64,000 nucleotides of DNA from JBDWFY01 sp965275915 (GCA_965275915.1 CBDHYI010000007.1:310001-374000); one strand, 5' to 3'; positions 34,647-44,405 are shown, numbered from the stretch's first letter. Translations and numbers: made by a program. The notes: generated by a model not told the origin, from the letters alone.

Positions 34647-35724
34647 AGTTCCAGACCGCTCCCATTAACGCACCGGCCGTGCCGGCGAACCACCATACGG
34701 GCTTGTTGCCATAAATCCAGCTGGCAATGCCCACATTAGCCAGAACCCCGATGCTGCACACCAGATAGAAACTCAAAAGCCCCTTGAATGCCTTTAATCC
34801 TTTAAGCCGCCGATCTCTATAGGTCATCTGGTTATTCAGAAAAAAGTTGCTGGTCATTGCAATGAACGTCGCAAAAAACTGAGCCCGGTCAAAAGGCAGC
34901 GCGCCGGCAACAAGGAATGTCCTGAGGGCGACGAGATGAACGACAACACCCGTTGCACCAACCAGACTGAACAACAGAAAGCGGACCGATATCAGATCAC
35001 CGAACATCTTGGAGATCAAAAGACCCAGATACTCGATCGTCACCATCGTATCGAGTTTGCTCTCGCCGTGCTCTCTTTCCCGGAATGTGAAAGGCAGTTC
35101 TTTAAGACGCAGTCGGGACTTTGATGTGGCGACGATGTCGAGCAGTATTTTGAAGCCCTGACTCGACAGCTTGGGCACTATCGCTTCCACCTCTTCGCGC
35201 CGGATCATGAAAAAACCGCTCATGGGATCGCTGAGTGACACTCCCAGCAGCTTTTTGGCAAGATAGTTCGCCAACTCACTGCCCTTTTGCCGTATGCCGG
35301 ACAGCCCCTGCCCCGCCGCGCCGCCGTCGATGTACCGGCTGGCCACGACCAGATCCGCCCTGTCTTCCGAAATGAGCGAAAACATTTTCGGCAACAGAGT
35401 CTCGTCATGCTGCAGGTCCGCGTCCATAACAGCCACAATCTTGCCGGAACTGGACAGGATGCCCTCAATACAGGCACCGGACAGTCCGCGTCGACCGATG
35501 CGCCGAATGCATCGGACTCGGGGCTCATCCTGACTGATTTCCCGAACGCGTTCCGCGGTGCCGTCCGGAGAATCGTCGTCGACAAATATCGCCTCCCATG
35601 CAATCCCGCCAAGCGTCCCGGCAAGGCGTTCAACCATGGGCGCAATGTTGTCATACTCGTTATAGGTCGGCAGCACGACGGTTAAGTCAGGGACATCCGC
35701 CTTGTTTTCGCTGGTCAATTGCAA
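34612..35724 (-). CDS. GT2 polyprenyl-phosphate glycosyltransferase fused to GtrA domain
   Basis: 370 residues. Residues about 10-240 are a DPM1/ArnC-type GT2 domain (VVLPTYNEYDNI, FVDDDSPDGTAE, MDADLQHD); the remainder is a four-helix GtrA domain, thought to flip the lipid-linked sugar. This is the usual fused form. It begins a three-gene minus-strand operon with GT39 and the YdjC-like protein, which resembles ArnC-ArnT-ArnD in logic. The sugar is unknown. Confidence 0.9.
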   Translation of the reverse strand: MQLTSENKADVPDLTVVLPTYNEYDNIAPMVERLAGTLGGIAWEAIFVDDDSPDGTAERVREISQDEPRVRCIRRIGRRGLSGACIEGILSSSGKIVAVMDADLQHDETLLPKMFSLISEDRADLVVASRYIDGGAAGQGLSGIRQKGSELANYLAKKLLGVSLSDPMSGFFMIRREEVEAIVPKLSSQGFKILLDIVATSKSRLRLKELPFTFREREHGESKLDTMVTIEYLGLLISKMFGDLISVRFLLFSLVGATGVVVHLVALRTFLVAGALPFDRAQFFATFIAMTSNFFLNNQMTYRDRRLKGLKAFKGLLSFYLVCSIGVLANVGIASWIYGNKPVWWFAGTAGALMGAVWNYAASSVLTWRK

Positions 35725-36024
35725 TCCGTCGCTATCCTGGAGAGTCTCTTTGTCTCAAAGATCCGAGCATCCTTCAGACGAACTCCGATCACGGTGACCG
35801 GCGGACCATAGTCCAAGAAAATGGTATTGCAAGCCCGCAAAGGCGAGATAACTCAGCCCACAGAGAAAATCGTGATGCGGATAACGGCCGGCGACAAAGA
35901 GCAATCGGATTCGGGCTGCCAAACCGGCTTCTTCTTGCTCTTGATCCTGGTTTCGTCTAGGAAACCACGGCCCGTGATACTGAGCGGGTAAAAGGATAAA
36001 TTCCTGAAAGTACATGGTCATCTG
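35725..36024. other. Divergent promoter region before hisS
   Basis: 300 bases between the GT2-GtrA and hisS starts; no gene, leader peptide rich in His codons, or terminator recognised. Confidence 0.5.
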
Positions 36025-37527
36025 ATGGCAAAGACGAAGAGCAGCAAGTTAAAAGCGCAGCTTCCCCGCGGCTTTATCGATCGTGGTCCTGCGGAGATAG
36101 CGGCTGCGGACAAGATGTTGGCTGTCATTCGCGAGACCTATGAACTTCACGGATTCGAGGCGGTCGAAACACCGTCCTTCGAATATACGGATGCACTCGG
36201 TAAATTTCTGCCCGACCAGGATCGCCCCAACGCGGGTGTCTTTTCGCTCCTGGACGATGACGAGCAATGGATGAGCCTGCGGTATGATCTGACCGCGCCC
36301 CTTGCCCGTTATGTTGCTGAAAATTTCGACACGCTGCCAAAGCCCTATCGCAGCTATCGGCTCGGATACGTCTATCGCAACGAAAAACCCGGACCCGGCC
36401 GATACAGGCAGTTCATGCAGTTTGACGCGGACACTGTCGGCGCCCCTTCCGTCATGGCCGACGCGGAAATATGCATGATGGCCGCCGACACGCTTGAGAG
36501 GCTGGGAATTGGCCGAGGTGATTATGTCATTCGCATCAACAACCGCAAGGTCCTTGACGGCATCATGGAGGTTATCGGGCTGGGCGGCGATGCCCGGGCA
36601 GGAACCCGCTTGACCGTCTTAAGGGCGATCGACAAACTCGATCGGCTGGGGATCGATGGCGTGAAGGCGCTTCTTGGCGAGGGCCGCAAAGACGAGTCGG
36701 GAGCCTTCACGAAAGGCGCTTGTCTGGATGCACCATCGATCGAGATGGTTTTGGCGTTCGTTGCTGCCGGAGCAGGCACGACCAGCGAGACAACTGAAAA
36801 CCTCCGCAGTCTTGTAAGGGACAATGAGATCGGGACGCAGGGTGTCAACGAACTTGCGGAAATCGGTGCCATTGTTCAGGCATCGGACTATGACGATGGC
36901 CGAATCCTGATTGATCCTTCCGTTGTCCGGGGATTGGAATATTACACCGGGCCGGTATACGAAGCTGAACTGACGTTCGAAACCGTCAACGAAGCTGGCC
37001 AGCAGGCGCGGTTTGGTTCGGTTGCCGGTGGGGGGCGCTATGACGGGCTAATCGGCCGGTTCAAGGGCCAGGATATCCCCTCGACCGGCTTTTCCATTGG
37101 CGTTTCCAGACTTATGGCGGCCCTGCAATCGCTGGGCAAACTTGACCTGTCGGCACCATCAGGACCTGTGGTCGTGTGTGTCATGGATCGGGACCGGGAA
37201 AGCCTGGCACGATATTCCGGTTTTGCCCGGGAGCTTCGCACCGCCGGCATCGCCGCCGAAGTCTATCAGGGCAACCCGAAACAGTTCGGCAAGCAACTGC
37301 AGTATGCCGATCGCCGCAATTCGCCATGCGTCGTCATTCAGGGTTCGGATGAACGGAAGGCCGGTCACGTTCAGATCAAGGACCTGATCGAGGGGAAACG
37401 CCTGTCGGAAGAAATCAAAGATAATGTAACCTGGCGCGAAAGCCGGCCTGCCCAGGTGACCGTGCCTGAAGATACCCTGGTGGAAACCGTGAAAGACATC
37501 CTGGCCCGGCAGGCAACGGAGGGCTAA
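36025..37527 (+). CDS. hisS: Histidyl-tRNA synthetase
   Basis: Class II synthetase of 500 residues, longer than E. coli HisRS (424) as is usual in alphaproteobacteria. Motif 2 is YRLGYVYRNEKPGPGRYRQF, the histidine-A motif is RGLEYYTGPVYE and motif 3 is in GGGRYDGLIGRF. The anticodon-binding domain follows at about 390-495. hisZ starts 7 bases after its stop and hisG follows, so tRNA charging and histidine synthesis share a transcript. Confidence 0.96.
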   Translation: MAKTKSSKLKAQLPRGFIDRGPAEIAAADKMLAVIRETYELHGFEAVETPSFEYTDALGKFLPDQDRPNAGVFSLLDDDEQWMSLRYDLTAPLARYVAENFDTLPKPYRSYRLGYVYRNEKPGPGRYRQFMQFDADTVGAPSVMADAEICMMAADTLERLGIGRGDYVIRINNRKVLDGIMEVIGLGGDARAGTRLTVLRAIDKLDRLGIDGVKALLGEGRKDESGAFTKGACLDAPSIEMVLAFVAAGAGTTSETTENLRSLVRDNEIGTQGVNELAEIGAIVQASDYDDGRILIDPSVVRGLEYYTGPVYEAELTFETVNEAGQQARFGSVAGGGRYDGLIGRFKGQDIPSTGFSIGVSRLMAALQSLGKLDLSAPSGPVVVCVMDRDRESLARYSGFARELRTAGIAAEVYQGNPKQFGKQLQYADRRNSPCVVIQGSDERKAGHVQIKDLIEGKRLSEEIKDNVTWRESRPAQVTVPEDTLVETVKDILARQATEG

Positions 37528-37534
37528 ACCTGAC

Positions 37535-38650
37535 ATGCCCTTTCAACCATCAACGGTCGAGGCCCTTTCGGACCTGTTCAGAAAAAACGGTCATGAAGCT
37601 GTGGAACCGCCGATGTTGCAGCCGGCGGATGTTTTTCTTGATCTGGCCGGCGAAGACATTCGGCGACGGCTTTTCCTGACCACGGGCGAGGACGGGCGCG
37701 ATTTGTGCCTGAGGCCCGATTTTACGATTCCTGTCTCGCGCCTTTACCTGCAAAGCGGCGCTGCGGGACGTGAGGCACACTATTGCTATAACGGCCTTGT
37801 TTTCCGCCAACGCCCCGGCCAGACGGGTGAAATTCCCCAGGCCGGCGCCGAAATACTCGGTGTCGCTGACAGGGAGAAGGCCGACGCACAAATTCTTGTC
37901 CTGGCCAGGGAGGCGGCAATCGCCGCCGGTCAGAGCGATATCAGCATCCGCATTGGCGATGAAGCGCTGTTTACAGCGTTGCTGGAAGCCTTGCAACTGC
38001 CGATTGTCTGGCGGCGGCGGCTGCGCGATCTGTTCGGAGAGCGGGATCGTCTCGATAAAGCGATCACACGAATGGCCGGGGACAGTCGGCGGCAAAACGA
38101 GAATATCGGCTTTCTGGCGGCACTTAAGGGTGCCGATCCCGATGCGGCTGTCACAGTGGTTGAAGACCTGTTGTCGATTGCCGGTATCGCAACGGTTGGC
38201 GGCCGGACCGCGCATGAGATTTCAGAGCGTTTTCTCGAACAGGCCGCACTTGCTTCCGGTGTCGGCGTTCGCCAGGGGGCTGCTGAAACGCTGACGCGCT
38301 TCCTCAATATCAAGAGCTCCGCCGATCGTGCACACAAAGAACTCTCGGAGTTCGCCGATCGCGAAAGCCTTGACCTTTCCGGCCCAATAAAGCGGTTCGA
38401 GCGGCGGGTAACACTTTTGCGGGACGGCGGCCTTGATCCCGGAAAACTTGACTATGCCGCTGATTTCGGCCGACGGCTCGATTATTACACCGGGTTTGTG
38501 TTTGAACTGCACAAACGGTCTTCGACAACCGGGAAACCCGTTGTTGGCGGGGGCCGTTACGATCTTCTTGTACGACTTCTTGGCGCGGATGAGGATGTTC
38601 CGGCGGTCGGGTTCTCGATGTGGCTTGATCGGATGAGCGGGAAAGACTGA
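37535..38650 (+). CDS. hisZ: ATP phosphoribosyltransferase regulatory subunit HisZ
   Basis: 371 residues, a HisRS catalytic-domain paralogue without the anticodon domain. Motif 2-like LCLRPDFTIPVSRLYLQ and LDYYTGFVFELH are recognisable, while tRNA-charging residues are altered. HisZ assembles with short-form HisG to give feedback inhibition by histidine. It lies between hisS and hisG with gaps of 7 and 4 bases. Confidence 0.94.
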   Translation: MPFQPSTVEALSDLFRKNGHEAVEPPMLQPADVFLDLAGEDIRRRLFLTTGEDGRDLCLRPDFTIPVSRLYLQSGAAGREAHYCYNGLVFRQRPGQTGEIPQAGAEILGVADREKADAQILVLAREAAIAAGQSDISIRIGDEALFTALLEALQLPIVWRRRLRDLFGERDRLDKAITRMAGDSRRQNENIGFLAALKGADPDAAVTVVEDLLSIAGIATVGGRTAHEISERFLEQAALASGVGVRQGAAETLTRFLNIKSSADRAHKELSEFADRESLDLSGPIKRFERRVTLLRDGGLDPGKLDYAADFGRRLDYYTGFVFELHKRSSTTGKPVVGGGRYDLLVRLLGADEDVPAVGFSMWLDRMSGKD

Positions 38651-38654
38651 TGTC

Positions 38655-39617
38655 ATGAGCGACGATCTTATCATCGCAATTCCTTCCAAGGGCCGTCTGC
38701 AGGAGAAGACCCACGCATTTTTCGAGCGGGCCGGCCTGATCGTCGAACGTCCGGGCGGAGACCGTAACTATCAGGGCCGTCTGCGGGGTATGCCATCGGT
38801 CGCGATCGCCTTCCTTTCAGCTTCCGAGATCACGCGTGAACTGGCTGCGGGTTCCGTGCATGTGGGCGTGACCGGCGTTGACCTGGTACAGGAAAATATT
38901 GCGGAGCCGGAGGAAAAAACACATTTGATCGCGCCGCTCGGCTTTGGCCATGCCGACGTTGTGGTTGCTCTCCCCAAGGCCTGGATTGACGTTTCGACCA
39001 TGGCCGATCTGAGCGATGTTGCGTCAGATTTCCGTGCCCGGCACGGGCGTCGGTTGCGCGTCGCAACCAAATATGTTGCGCTCACCCGGTCTTTCTTTTC
39101 CGCAAACGGCATCGCCGATTATCGAATCGTGGAAAGCTCCGGTGCGACGGAAGGGGCACCCGCAGCCGGGTCAGCGGAATTGATTGTCGATATCACCTCG
39201 ACCGGGGCGACTTTATCGGCCAACAATCTGAAAGTGCCCGAAGACGGCGTCATCCTGAAGTCCCAGGCGCATCTGGTCGCATCCCTGACCGCGCCTTGGG
39301 CTCAGACCGCTGTTGACAGCATCGAACGGATTCTTGATCGCGTTGCCGCAGAAGCAAAGGCACGCACGCTAAGGGAAGTTCGATCGAATATGTCGATAAG
39401 TTCGTCGCAACGTGATGAAATCGCATCATCTTTTGGCGTAATCATGCCATTTGGCAACGGAAGCGATGTTATCCACTGTCCGATGGAGAATGCAGCCGAC
39501 CTGGCCCGCTGGCTCCGGGAGAATGGCGCGTCGACCGTTTCCATTTCGGAGATGAGCTACGTCTTTGACACGGAAAACCCGTTATTCACTCCACTGGCCG
39601 AAAAACTGGCCGGCTGA
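38655..39617 (+). CDS. hisG: ATP phosphoribosyltransferase HisG with C-terminal extension
   Basis: First enzyme of histidine biosynthesis (ATP + PRPP to phosphoribosyl-ATP). Catalytic part (about 1-225) with IAIPSKGRLQ, GVTGVDLV and the PRPP loop GATEGAPAAGSAE-like segment. Partners of HisZ are usually short, about 230 residues; this protein has 320. The extra C-terminal 75 residues (VIHCPMENAADLARWLREN...VSISEMSYVF) look like the ferredoxin-type regulatory domain of long-form HisG. Both HisZ and such a domain appear together here. Confidence 0.92.
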   Translation: MSDDLIIAIPSKGRLQEKTHAFFERAGLIVERPGGDRNYQGRLRGMPSVAIAFLSASEITRELAAGSVHVGVTGVDLVQENIAEPEEKTHLIAPLGFGHADVVVALPKAWIDVSTMADLSDVASDFRARHGRRLRVATKYVALTRSFFSANGIADYRIVESSGATEGAPAAGSAELIVDITSTGATLSANNLKVPEDGVILKSQAHLVASLTAPWAQTAVDSIERILDRVAAEAKARTLREVRSNMSISSSQRDEIASSFGVIMPFGNGSDVIHCPMENAADLARWLRENGASTVSISEMSYVFDTENPLFTPLAEKLAG

Positions 39618-39733
39618 CCGGAAAAACGAATGCATCCGAAGCAATTGGTCGCCTGACATAGTTGTCGATCCGGCCGAAATCGCTTCGAATGCAGTGTCCG
39701 TGTTCACGCTGTCAAGGCTGAACAGCGTCGGTC

Positions 39734-40228
39734 TTAATGATCGCCCGGAATCAGGACGGTGTCGATCACATGGATCACGCCATTGTCTGCTTTGATATCG
39801 GCGCTGACCACGTTGGCCTGGTCGACCGTGACGCCGGCGCTCGACTTATTGACCCGAACCAGTTTACCGGGATTCAAAGTTTTCACAGCGATGCGGCGAC
39901 CGGGCAACATATTGGATGTCAGTTCGCGACCGACAACGTGATAGGTGAGGATTGCGACGAGCTGATCTTTGTTTTCCGGCTTTAACAGCGTTTCGACCGT
40001 CCCGTCCGGCAGTTTTGCGAAGGCCTCGTCGGTCGGCGCAAAGACTGTCAGGTTTTCGCCGGTGGCCAGAGCGTCCGCAAGGCCGGCCGCTTTGGCCGCT
40101 GTCAGCAGCGTGTTGAACGAACCCGCCCCCTGTGCCGTTTCGACGATGTTGTTTGCAGACGCAATGCCCGCACTCATGGCTAATGCCAGCGATCCGGCTA
40201 GTACCGATTTCAAGAGTTTCATTTCCAT
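39734..40228 (-). CDS. Secreted fasciclin (FAS1) domain protein
   Basis: 164 residues: signal peptide ending near GIASA, then one FAS1 domain (about 28-162). The FAS1 motifs are clear: FAPTDEAFAKLP in the H1 box and VNVIDTVL-like ending (GVIHVIDTVLIPGDH). FAS1 domains mediate adhesion or matrix contacts outside the cell. It is a single gene, convergent with hisG, and close to psbA-independent MPB70-like proteins of bacteria. Confidence 0.92.
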   Translation of the reverse strand: MEMKLLKSVLAGSLALAMSAGIASANNIVETAQGAGSFNTLLTAAKAAGLADALATGENLTVFAPTDEAFAKLPDGTVETLLKPENKDQLVAILTYHVVGRELTSNMLPGRRIAVKTLNPGKLVRVNKSSAGVTVDQANVVSADIKADNGVIHVIDTVLIPGDH

Positions 40229-40415
40229 CTCCCATTTGGCGATATACTTACAAATTTTAATTGATTACAGAGCGCTCTAAAAAATTTTACGTATTTAAAA
40301 AATAAATGGATCAATAGAAGCCGAAATATTTCAAATAAATAATCAAAATACATAAAATATATATTTAGTATGAAAGTTTTAAATCTGAATTTTATTAAAA
40401 AACAATATATATACC

Positions 40416-40441
40416 CGGCGGATGAATTTTTTCATCCGCCG
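40416..40441 (-). terminator. Terminator of the FAD/DUF1365/cfa/DUF3833 operon
   Basis: An 11-bp perfect stem (40416-40426 with 40431-40441) with loop TTTT, followed on the minus strand by an AT-rich run ending in TTTTTT. The surrounding 40229-40499 gap is very AT-rich and otherwise empty. Confidence 0.7.
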
Positions 40442-40499
40442 TTCAATCGCACTGGAAGTATGATAGTCAGCCTGGGAAACCAAGCAGACCGTCGGTCGA

Positions 40500-40994
40500 T
40501 CAAGCCTGCTTTGTCAAAATAACCGCCAGGTCTCCGAGGTAGATGCCAAATTTGCTCATCGTTGCCCGATTGATAACAGACCCGTCCGGCTGCAGATACA
40601 TCCGGTCAAGCATTCGGACGTTCACAACACGATTTCCCTGTAGTTTCAGGCGGTAGATATATTTCAGCCGCATTTCGGACGCTGAAACAGTGCCCGTTGC
40701 CGCCCCGACGAGATCATTGCACTCAATGGACACTCTGTTCAGGTCCTGAGCCACATCGGGTGTCATCCTGATACGCCAGGACCTTTCCTCCCGCGCACCG
40801 TCATCATAGTCAATTTCCTCATTGAGCATAAAAACGTCGTCGGATTCGTAGAACCCCTCAAACCTCAGCTCAAACCGGCGCTTTATTTGCGCAAACCGGT
40901 CTTCAAAAAGCCCGTGACCGGCGGCTTTTCCAAGGAAAAACGTATCCATAAGGCTGGAAACGGGTTTAGACGATTGTGTATTGCGCTGAAGCAT
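40500..40994 (-). CDS. DUF3833 family protein
   Basis: 164 residues from ATG 40994, which overlaps the stop of cfa as ATGA like every other junction in this operon. The family pattern is clear (FFLGKAAGHGLFEDRFAQIKRRF, ERSWRIRM, LDRMYLQPDGSVINRATMSKFG), a lipocalin-like beta-barrel. It is usually found with Cfa and DUF1365, so a role in modified fatty acids is likely. No signal peptide is visible in this copy. Confidence 0.88.
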   Translation of the reverse strand: MLQRNTQSSKPVSSLMDTFFLGKAAGHGLFEDRFAQIKRRFELRFEGFYESDDVFMLNEEIDYDDGAREERSWRIRMTPDVAQDLNRVSIECNDLVGAATGTVSASEMRLKYIYRLKLQGNRVVNVRMLDRMYLQPDGSVINRATMSKFGIYLGDLAVILTKQA

Positions 40995-42277
40995 CAGCTC
41001 CGCTCCTTGCACGGTTTTTCAGAGGAAGCACTGTTTGGACTGTGGGCAAGTTGATAGAGGCCGACAGAAATGGTTCCCGCCTCGAACCCCGCCTCGCAGT
41101 ATTTGAGGTAATAGTTCCACTTGCGCCGGAACTGCTCATCAAATCCAAGCGCGGATATACTCTCCCAACGACGATTGAAACGCTCGTGCCACTCGTTGAG
41201 CGTTCGGGCATAGGAATCGGGAAACTCCTCGACGTGAGTCACACTGAGGCCTGTCTGTTCGGCCAGATCGTGAATATGCCGGCCCGTCATCAGCATCCCG
41301 CCGGGAAAGATATACCGCTGAATAAAATCGACCCGTTCCCGATAGGCTTCAAACAGATCCGGGGCGATTGTTATCGCTTGCAGGACAACCATGCCGCCAG
41401 GCGACAACCGGTTTTTCAGAGTTTTGAAATAAAGCGGCCAGTATTGTTCTCCGACGGCTTCGATCATCTCAATCGAGACCAGGGCATCAAACTGACCGGT
41501 TGTGTCCCGATAGTCTTCAAATCGAAGCTCCACCCGGTCGGACAGTCCCGCATCGACCATCCGGCTTTCGGCATAATCAAGTTGGGCACGAGAGATACTG
41601 ATGCCCGTGATCTTGGCGGCAGTCTCCCGTGCCGCAATCTCTGCAAAACCGCCCCAGCCGCATCCGATTTCAAGCACCTCTTTCGCCGTGCCCAATCCGG
41701 CAAGCTCCATGATCCTGCGATATTTGTCGTTTTGTGCTTCACGCAGTCCCTGCTCTTCAGAACCGAACAGGGCAGACGAGTAGGTCATGCTTTCGTCAAG
41801 CCAATGCCCGTAAAATGCATTTCCGAGATCATAATGCGCGTGAATATTGTCCCGGCTGCCCTCGTGCGTGTTTTCCCGTTTTCGGTGAAAGGTCCGCGCT
41901 GCTTTACCCAGGCGAAACAGTTCCGGCAGCCCGGCAGAAATACGATCCCGGTTAAAAATGAAGAACTGGAAAACAGCCTTAAGATCCGGCGTATCGAGTT
42001 CGTTGCGAATATAGGCGTCGGCAAACCCGAGCAGCCCGTTTTGCATCAGCCGCGAGAGAGCGTTCATTTTCCGGATCGTAAGACGACACGGCTCAAGCTC
42101 AGCGGTCCGGCCGTTACCAACCTCCAGCGCCTGACCGTTCGGCAATATGATGGTGAGGGACCCCTCCAGCTTTTTGAAGCTTTCCTGTTTCAGGATCCGC
42201 GCCAGCAAATGGCTGACCGGATAAAGAGAAAGCTGCGAGATCCAGCTGTGGTTCCGGGTAAGGCTGACACTACTCAA
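40994..42277 (-). CDS. Cyclopropane-fatty-acyl-phospholipid synthase-type methyltransferase
   Basis: 427 residues. The SAM-binding motif is LEIGCGWGGFAE, and the family features EGLREAQ, SSALF and the C-terminal YYLKYCEAGF are present. Family members methylate phospholipid acyl chains: cyclopropane fatty acids or, in the DUF1365-linked branch, other methylated acyl products. It overlaps both neighbours by 4 bases. It is of the CfaB type found in oxidative-stress operons rather than the stationary-phase gene. Confidence 0.9.
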   Translation of the reverse strand: MSSVSLTRNHSWISQLSLYPVSHLLARILKQESFKKLEGSLTIILPNGQALEVGNGRTAELEPCRLTIRKMNALSRLMQNGLLGFADAYIRNELDTPDLKAVFQFFIFNRDRISAGLPELFRLGKAARTFHRKRENTHEGSRDNIHAHYDLGNAFYGHWLDESMTYSSALFGSEEQGLREAQNDKYRRIMELAGLGTAKEVLEIGCGWGGFAEIAARETAAKITGISISRAQLDYAESRMVDAGLSDRVELRFEDYRDTTGQFDALVSIEMIEAVGEQYWPLYFKTLKNRLSPGGMVVLQAITIAPDLFEAYRERVDFIQRYIFPGGMLMTGRHIHDLAEQTGLSVTHVEEFPDSYARTLNEWHERFNRRWESISALGFDEQFRRKWNYYLKYCEAGFEAGTISVGLYQLAHSPNSASSEKPCKERS

Positions 42278-43065
42278 TTCCGATGCTCCGTGTCCGGTAA
42301 AGAAGCCAGGTAAGCGGGATGGTCGGGGCGCCGCTGCAGCGGCAGCCGCTTCAACCAGAGTTTCGCCGCTTCAAAATGGATGCCGGCATAGACTTTTGCC
42401 GTCATGAAAGGCATCCGGATGAAGGCTGATGCCAGATTTTTATCGGTGAGCGGCTGCGGACTTGCGCAAAACCGAGCATTGATATGCGGTTTGCCGCCGA
42501 TTTTCAGAAGAATCCCGACAAACAGTTTCTCCGCGCTTTTTGACAAGCTGAAGTGATAGCGGCCCGCGACATTGTTAAACGGAGAGACATACATCTCTTT
42601 TTCGCAGGAATGGCTTGCGGAGCCGCGCCGGTCTGCTTCGACAGGCAGAACATAGGTGTGACGTTCCCCGAACGTGTTCGACACCTCATAGATGATCAAA
42701 CGCACATCTGCCTTATCGTCACAGCAAAAATAAATGCTGAGCGGATTAAACGCATAACCCAGCACGCGGGGATAGGTCAGCAGGAACGTTCTGGCGACAT
42801 TTTCCCGGTAGCCGGCCTTTGCGACAAGCTCTCCGATATGGTCTTCAAGCGCGCTGCCGTCCCGGCTGCCGTAATCCCGATCGTGAATGCTGAAAACATT
42901 GAACCGGTTCCGTGACAAAAGACGGTTTCTTGCAACCAGATCGTCCAAACCGTCGATGGGAAAGAGCAATGAAAAAACCCGGTACTTAAGGCTGTGCGTC
43001 CTCGGCCCACGCCGTTGGTGGGTCACAGTGCCACTATAAAGACCTGCTTCAAAAAACTGCATCAC
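42274..43065 (-). CDS. DUF1365 family protein
   Basis: 263 residues. The family start (YSGTVTHQRRGPRTHSLKY) and the RVLGYAFNPLSIYFCCD core are present. DUF1365 proteins are found next to FAD oxidoreductases and Cfa enzymes and have no established activity; a fatty-acid function is inferred. It overlaps both neighbours by 4 bases. Confidence 0.92.
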   Translation of the reverse strand: MMQFFEAGLYSGTVTHQRRGPRTHSLKYRVFSLLFPIDGLDDLVARNRLLSRNRFNVFSIHDRDYGSRDGSALEDHIGELVAKAGYRENVARTFLLTYPRVLGYAFNPLSIYFCCDDKADVRLIIYEVSNTFGERHTYVLPVEADRRGSASHSCEKEMYVSPFNNVAGRYHFSLSKSAEKLFVGILLKIGGKPHINARFCASPQPLTDKNLASAFIRMPFMTAKVYAGIHFEAAKLWLKRLPLQRRPDHPAYLASLPDTEHRN

Positions 43066-44405
43066 GCTGTCTCCGACACCGGAGAGGTGCGCCGGCGCAC
43101 TGAGGGCGGTAAATGAATGCGGCCCGATTCCTCCTCCACCGTCCAGGGACGTCGGACATCGCCAAGCTGCTCCGCAACAGCGAGGCCGGCCTGAAGGCCG
43201 TCTTCATGAAAACCCGAACCGAAATAGGCCCCGCAGAACCAGGTCTTGCGCCGACCCTGTAGCGACCATAGCGCCTTCTGCGCCAACAGGGCAGCGCGAT
43301 CAAAAACCGGGTGCATATAGCCGGTCCGATAGAGCACGTCCTTATCGCGAATTTTGTCGGTCCCGTTCAGGGTAACGAATATATCGGTACTGCAATCCAG
43401 CGGCTGCAGTTTGTTCATCCAGTAGGAGACCATCGGCAGACCACCGCGAGCGTTCTCCGGGCGGATAAAGTTCCAGGCTGACCAGAGTTTCTTGCGCATT
43501 GGCATAACGGACTTGTCGGTGTGCAACACAGCTTCGTTGCGACTATACCGTATCGCGGAAAGAATATTCCTTTCCTGCAAATCGGCATCGGCAAGAAGAG
43601 CCAGCGCTTCATCGGAATGGCACGCCAAAACGACCTCTTCATGCTCGAAGACGCGACCGTCGACAGCCCGGATCGCGGTACCGCGTTCATGCCGTTCGAC
43701 ATGACCGATCGGGGTGTTGACCCTAAGATCGATATTGGAGTCGGACAGCAGCGCCTGGACATAATTCTGACTGCCGCCTCTCACCGTGCGCCATTTCGGG
43801 CGGTCGGTAAACTGCAGCAAGCCGTGATTGTCAAAAAACTGCAAAAAGCTGCGAAGGGGAAACTCGGCCATCTTTTCAGAAGGCGTAGACCAGATCGCAG
43901 CACCCATGGGCAGGATGTGATCCTGAATAAATCCGCTTGAATATCCGCCCCTTGCCAGAAACTCTCCGAGTGAAATGTCCTGCTGATCAACGGACGCAAG
44001 TTGAACGGGCTCTCGAAAAAACCGCCGTATGTCGGCAAGCATTTTATAGTGCCGCAATCGAAACGCGTTCCTTTTCTGGCCGAAAAAACCGCTCAGCCCG
44101 GAACCTGAATACTCGTAATGGCCACCTTTCGCCGAGACAGCAAAGGACATGTTGGTCGGTGCCGTTTCAATATTCAGATGATCAAACAACGCGATCAGGT
44201 TGGGATAGGTCTTTTCGTTGAAGACGATAAAACCCGTATCAACCGGGACCGGCTTGCCCTCAACAACGACCGTTCTGGTATTGCTGTGCCCCCCGGGGTA
44301 ATCGTTCCTGTCGTAGAGAGTGACCTGGTGTTTTTTTGAGAGCAGCCAAGCAGCGGACAATCCGGATATCCCGGATCCTATTACGGCTATTGATTTATTT
44401 CTCAT
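43062..44405 (-). CDS. FAD-dependent amine-oxidase-type oxidoreductase
   Basis: 447 residues. An N-terminal dinucleotide fold reads IAVIGSGISGLSAAWLL followed by the Glu/Arg-containing YDRNDYPGGHSNT motif. It resembles desaturase/amine-oxidase-like flavoproteins that are paired with Cfa and DUF1365 and are proposed to act on phospholipid acyl chains. It is the first gene of the operon; the ribosome site GGAGA is inside an inverted repeat (44408-44417/44466-44475). Confidence 0.9.
   Translation of the reverse strand: MRNKSIAVIGSGISGLSAAWLLSKKHQVTLYDRNDYPGGHSNTRTVVVEGKPVPVDTGFIVFNEKTYPNLIALFDHLNIETAPTNMSFAVSAKGGHYEYSGSGLSGFFGQKRNAFRLRHYKMLADIRRFFREPVQLASVDQQDISLGEFLARGGYSSGFIQDHILPMGAAIWSTPSEKMAEFPLRSFLQFFDNHGLLQFTDRPKWRTVRGGSQNYVQALLSDSNIDLRVNTPIGHVERHERGTAIRAVDGRVFEHEEVVLACHSDEALALLADADLQERNILSAIRYSRNEAVLHTDKSVMPMRKKLWSAWNFIRPENARGGLPMVSYWMNKLQPLDCSTDIFVTLNGTDKIRDKDVLYRTGYMHPVFDRAALLAQKALWSLQGRRKTWFCGAYFGSGFHEDGLQAGLAVAEQLGDVRRPWTVEEESGRIHLPPSVRRRTSPVSETA

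Noticed and set aside
40976..42313. 445-codon open frame on the plus strand across the cfa gene
   Set aside because: It is antisense to a recognised methyltransferase and shows no domain.
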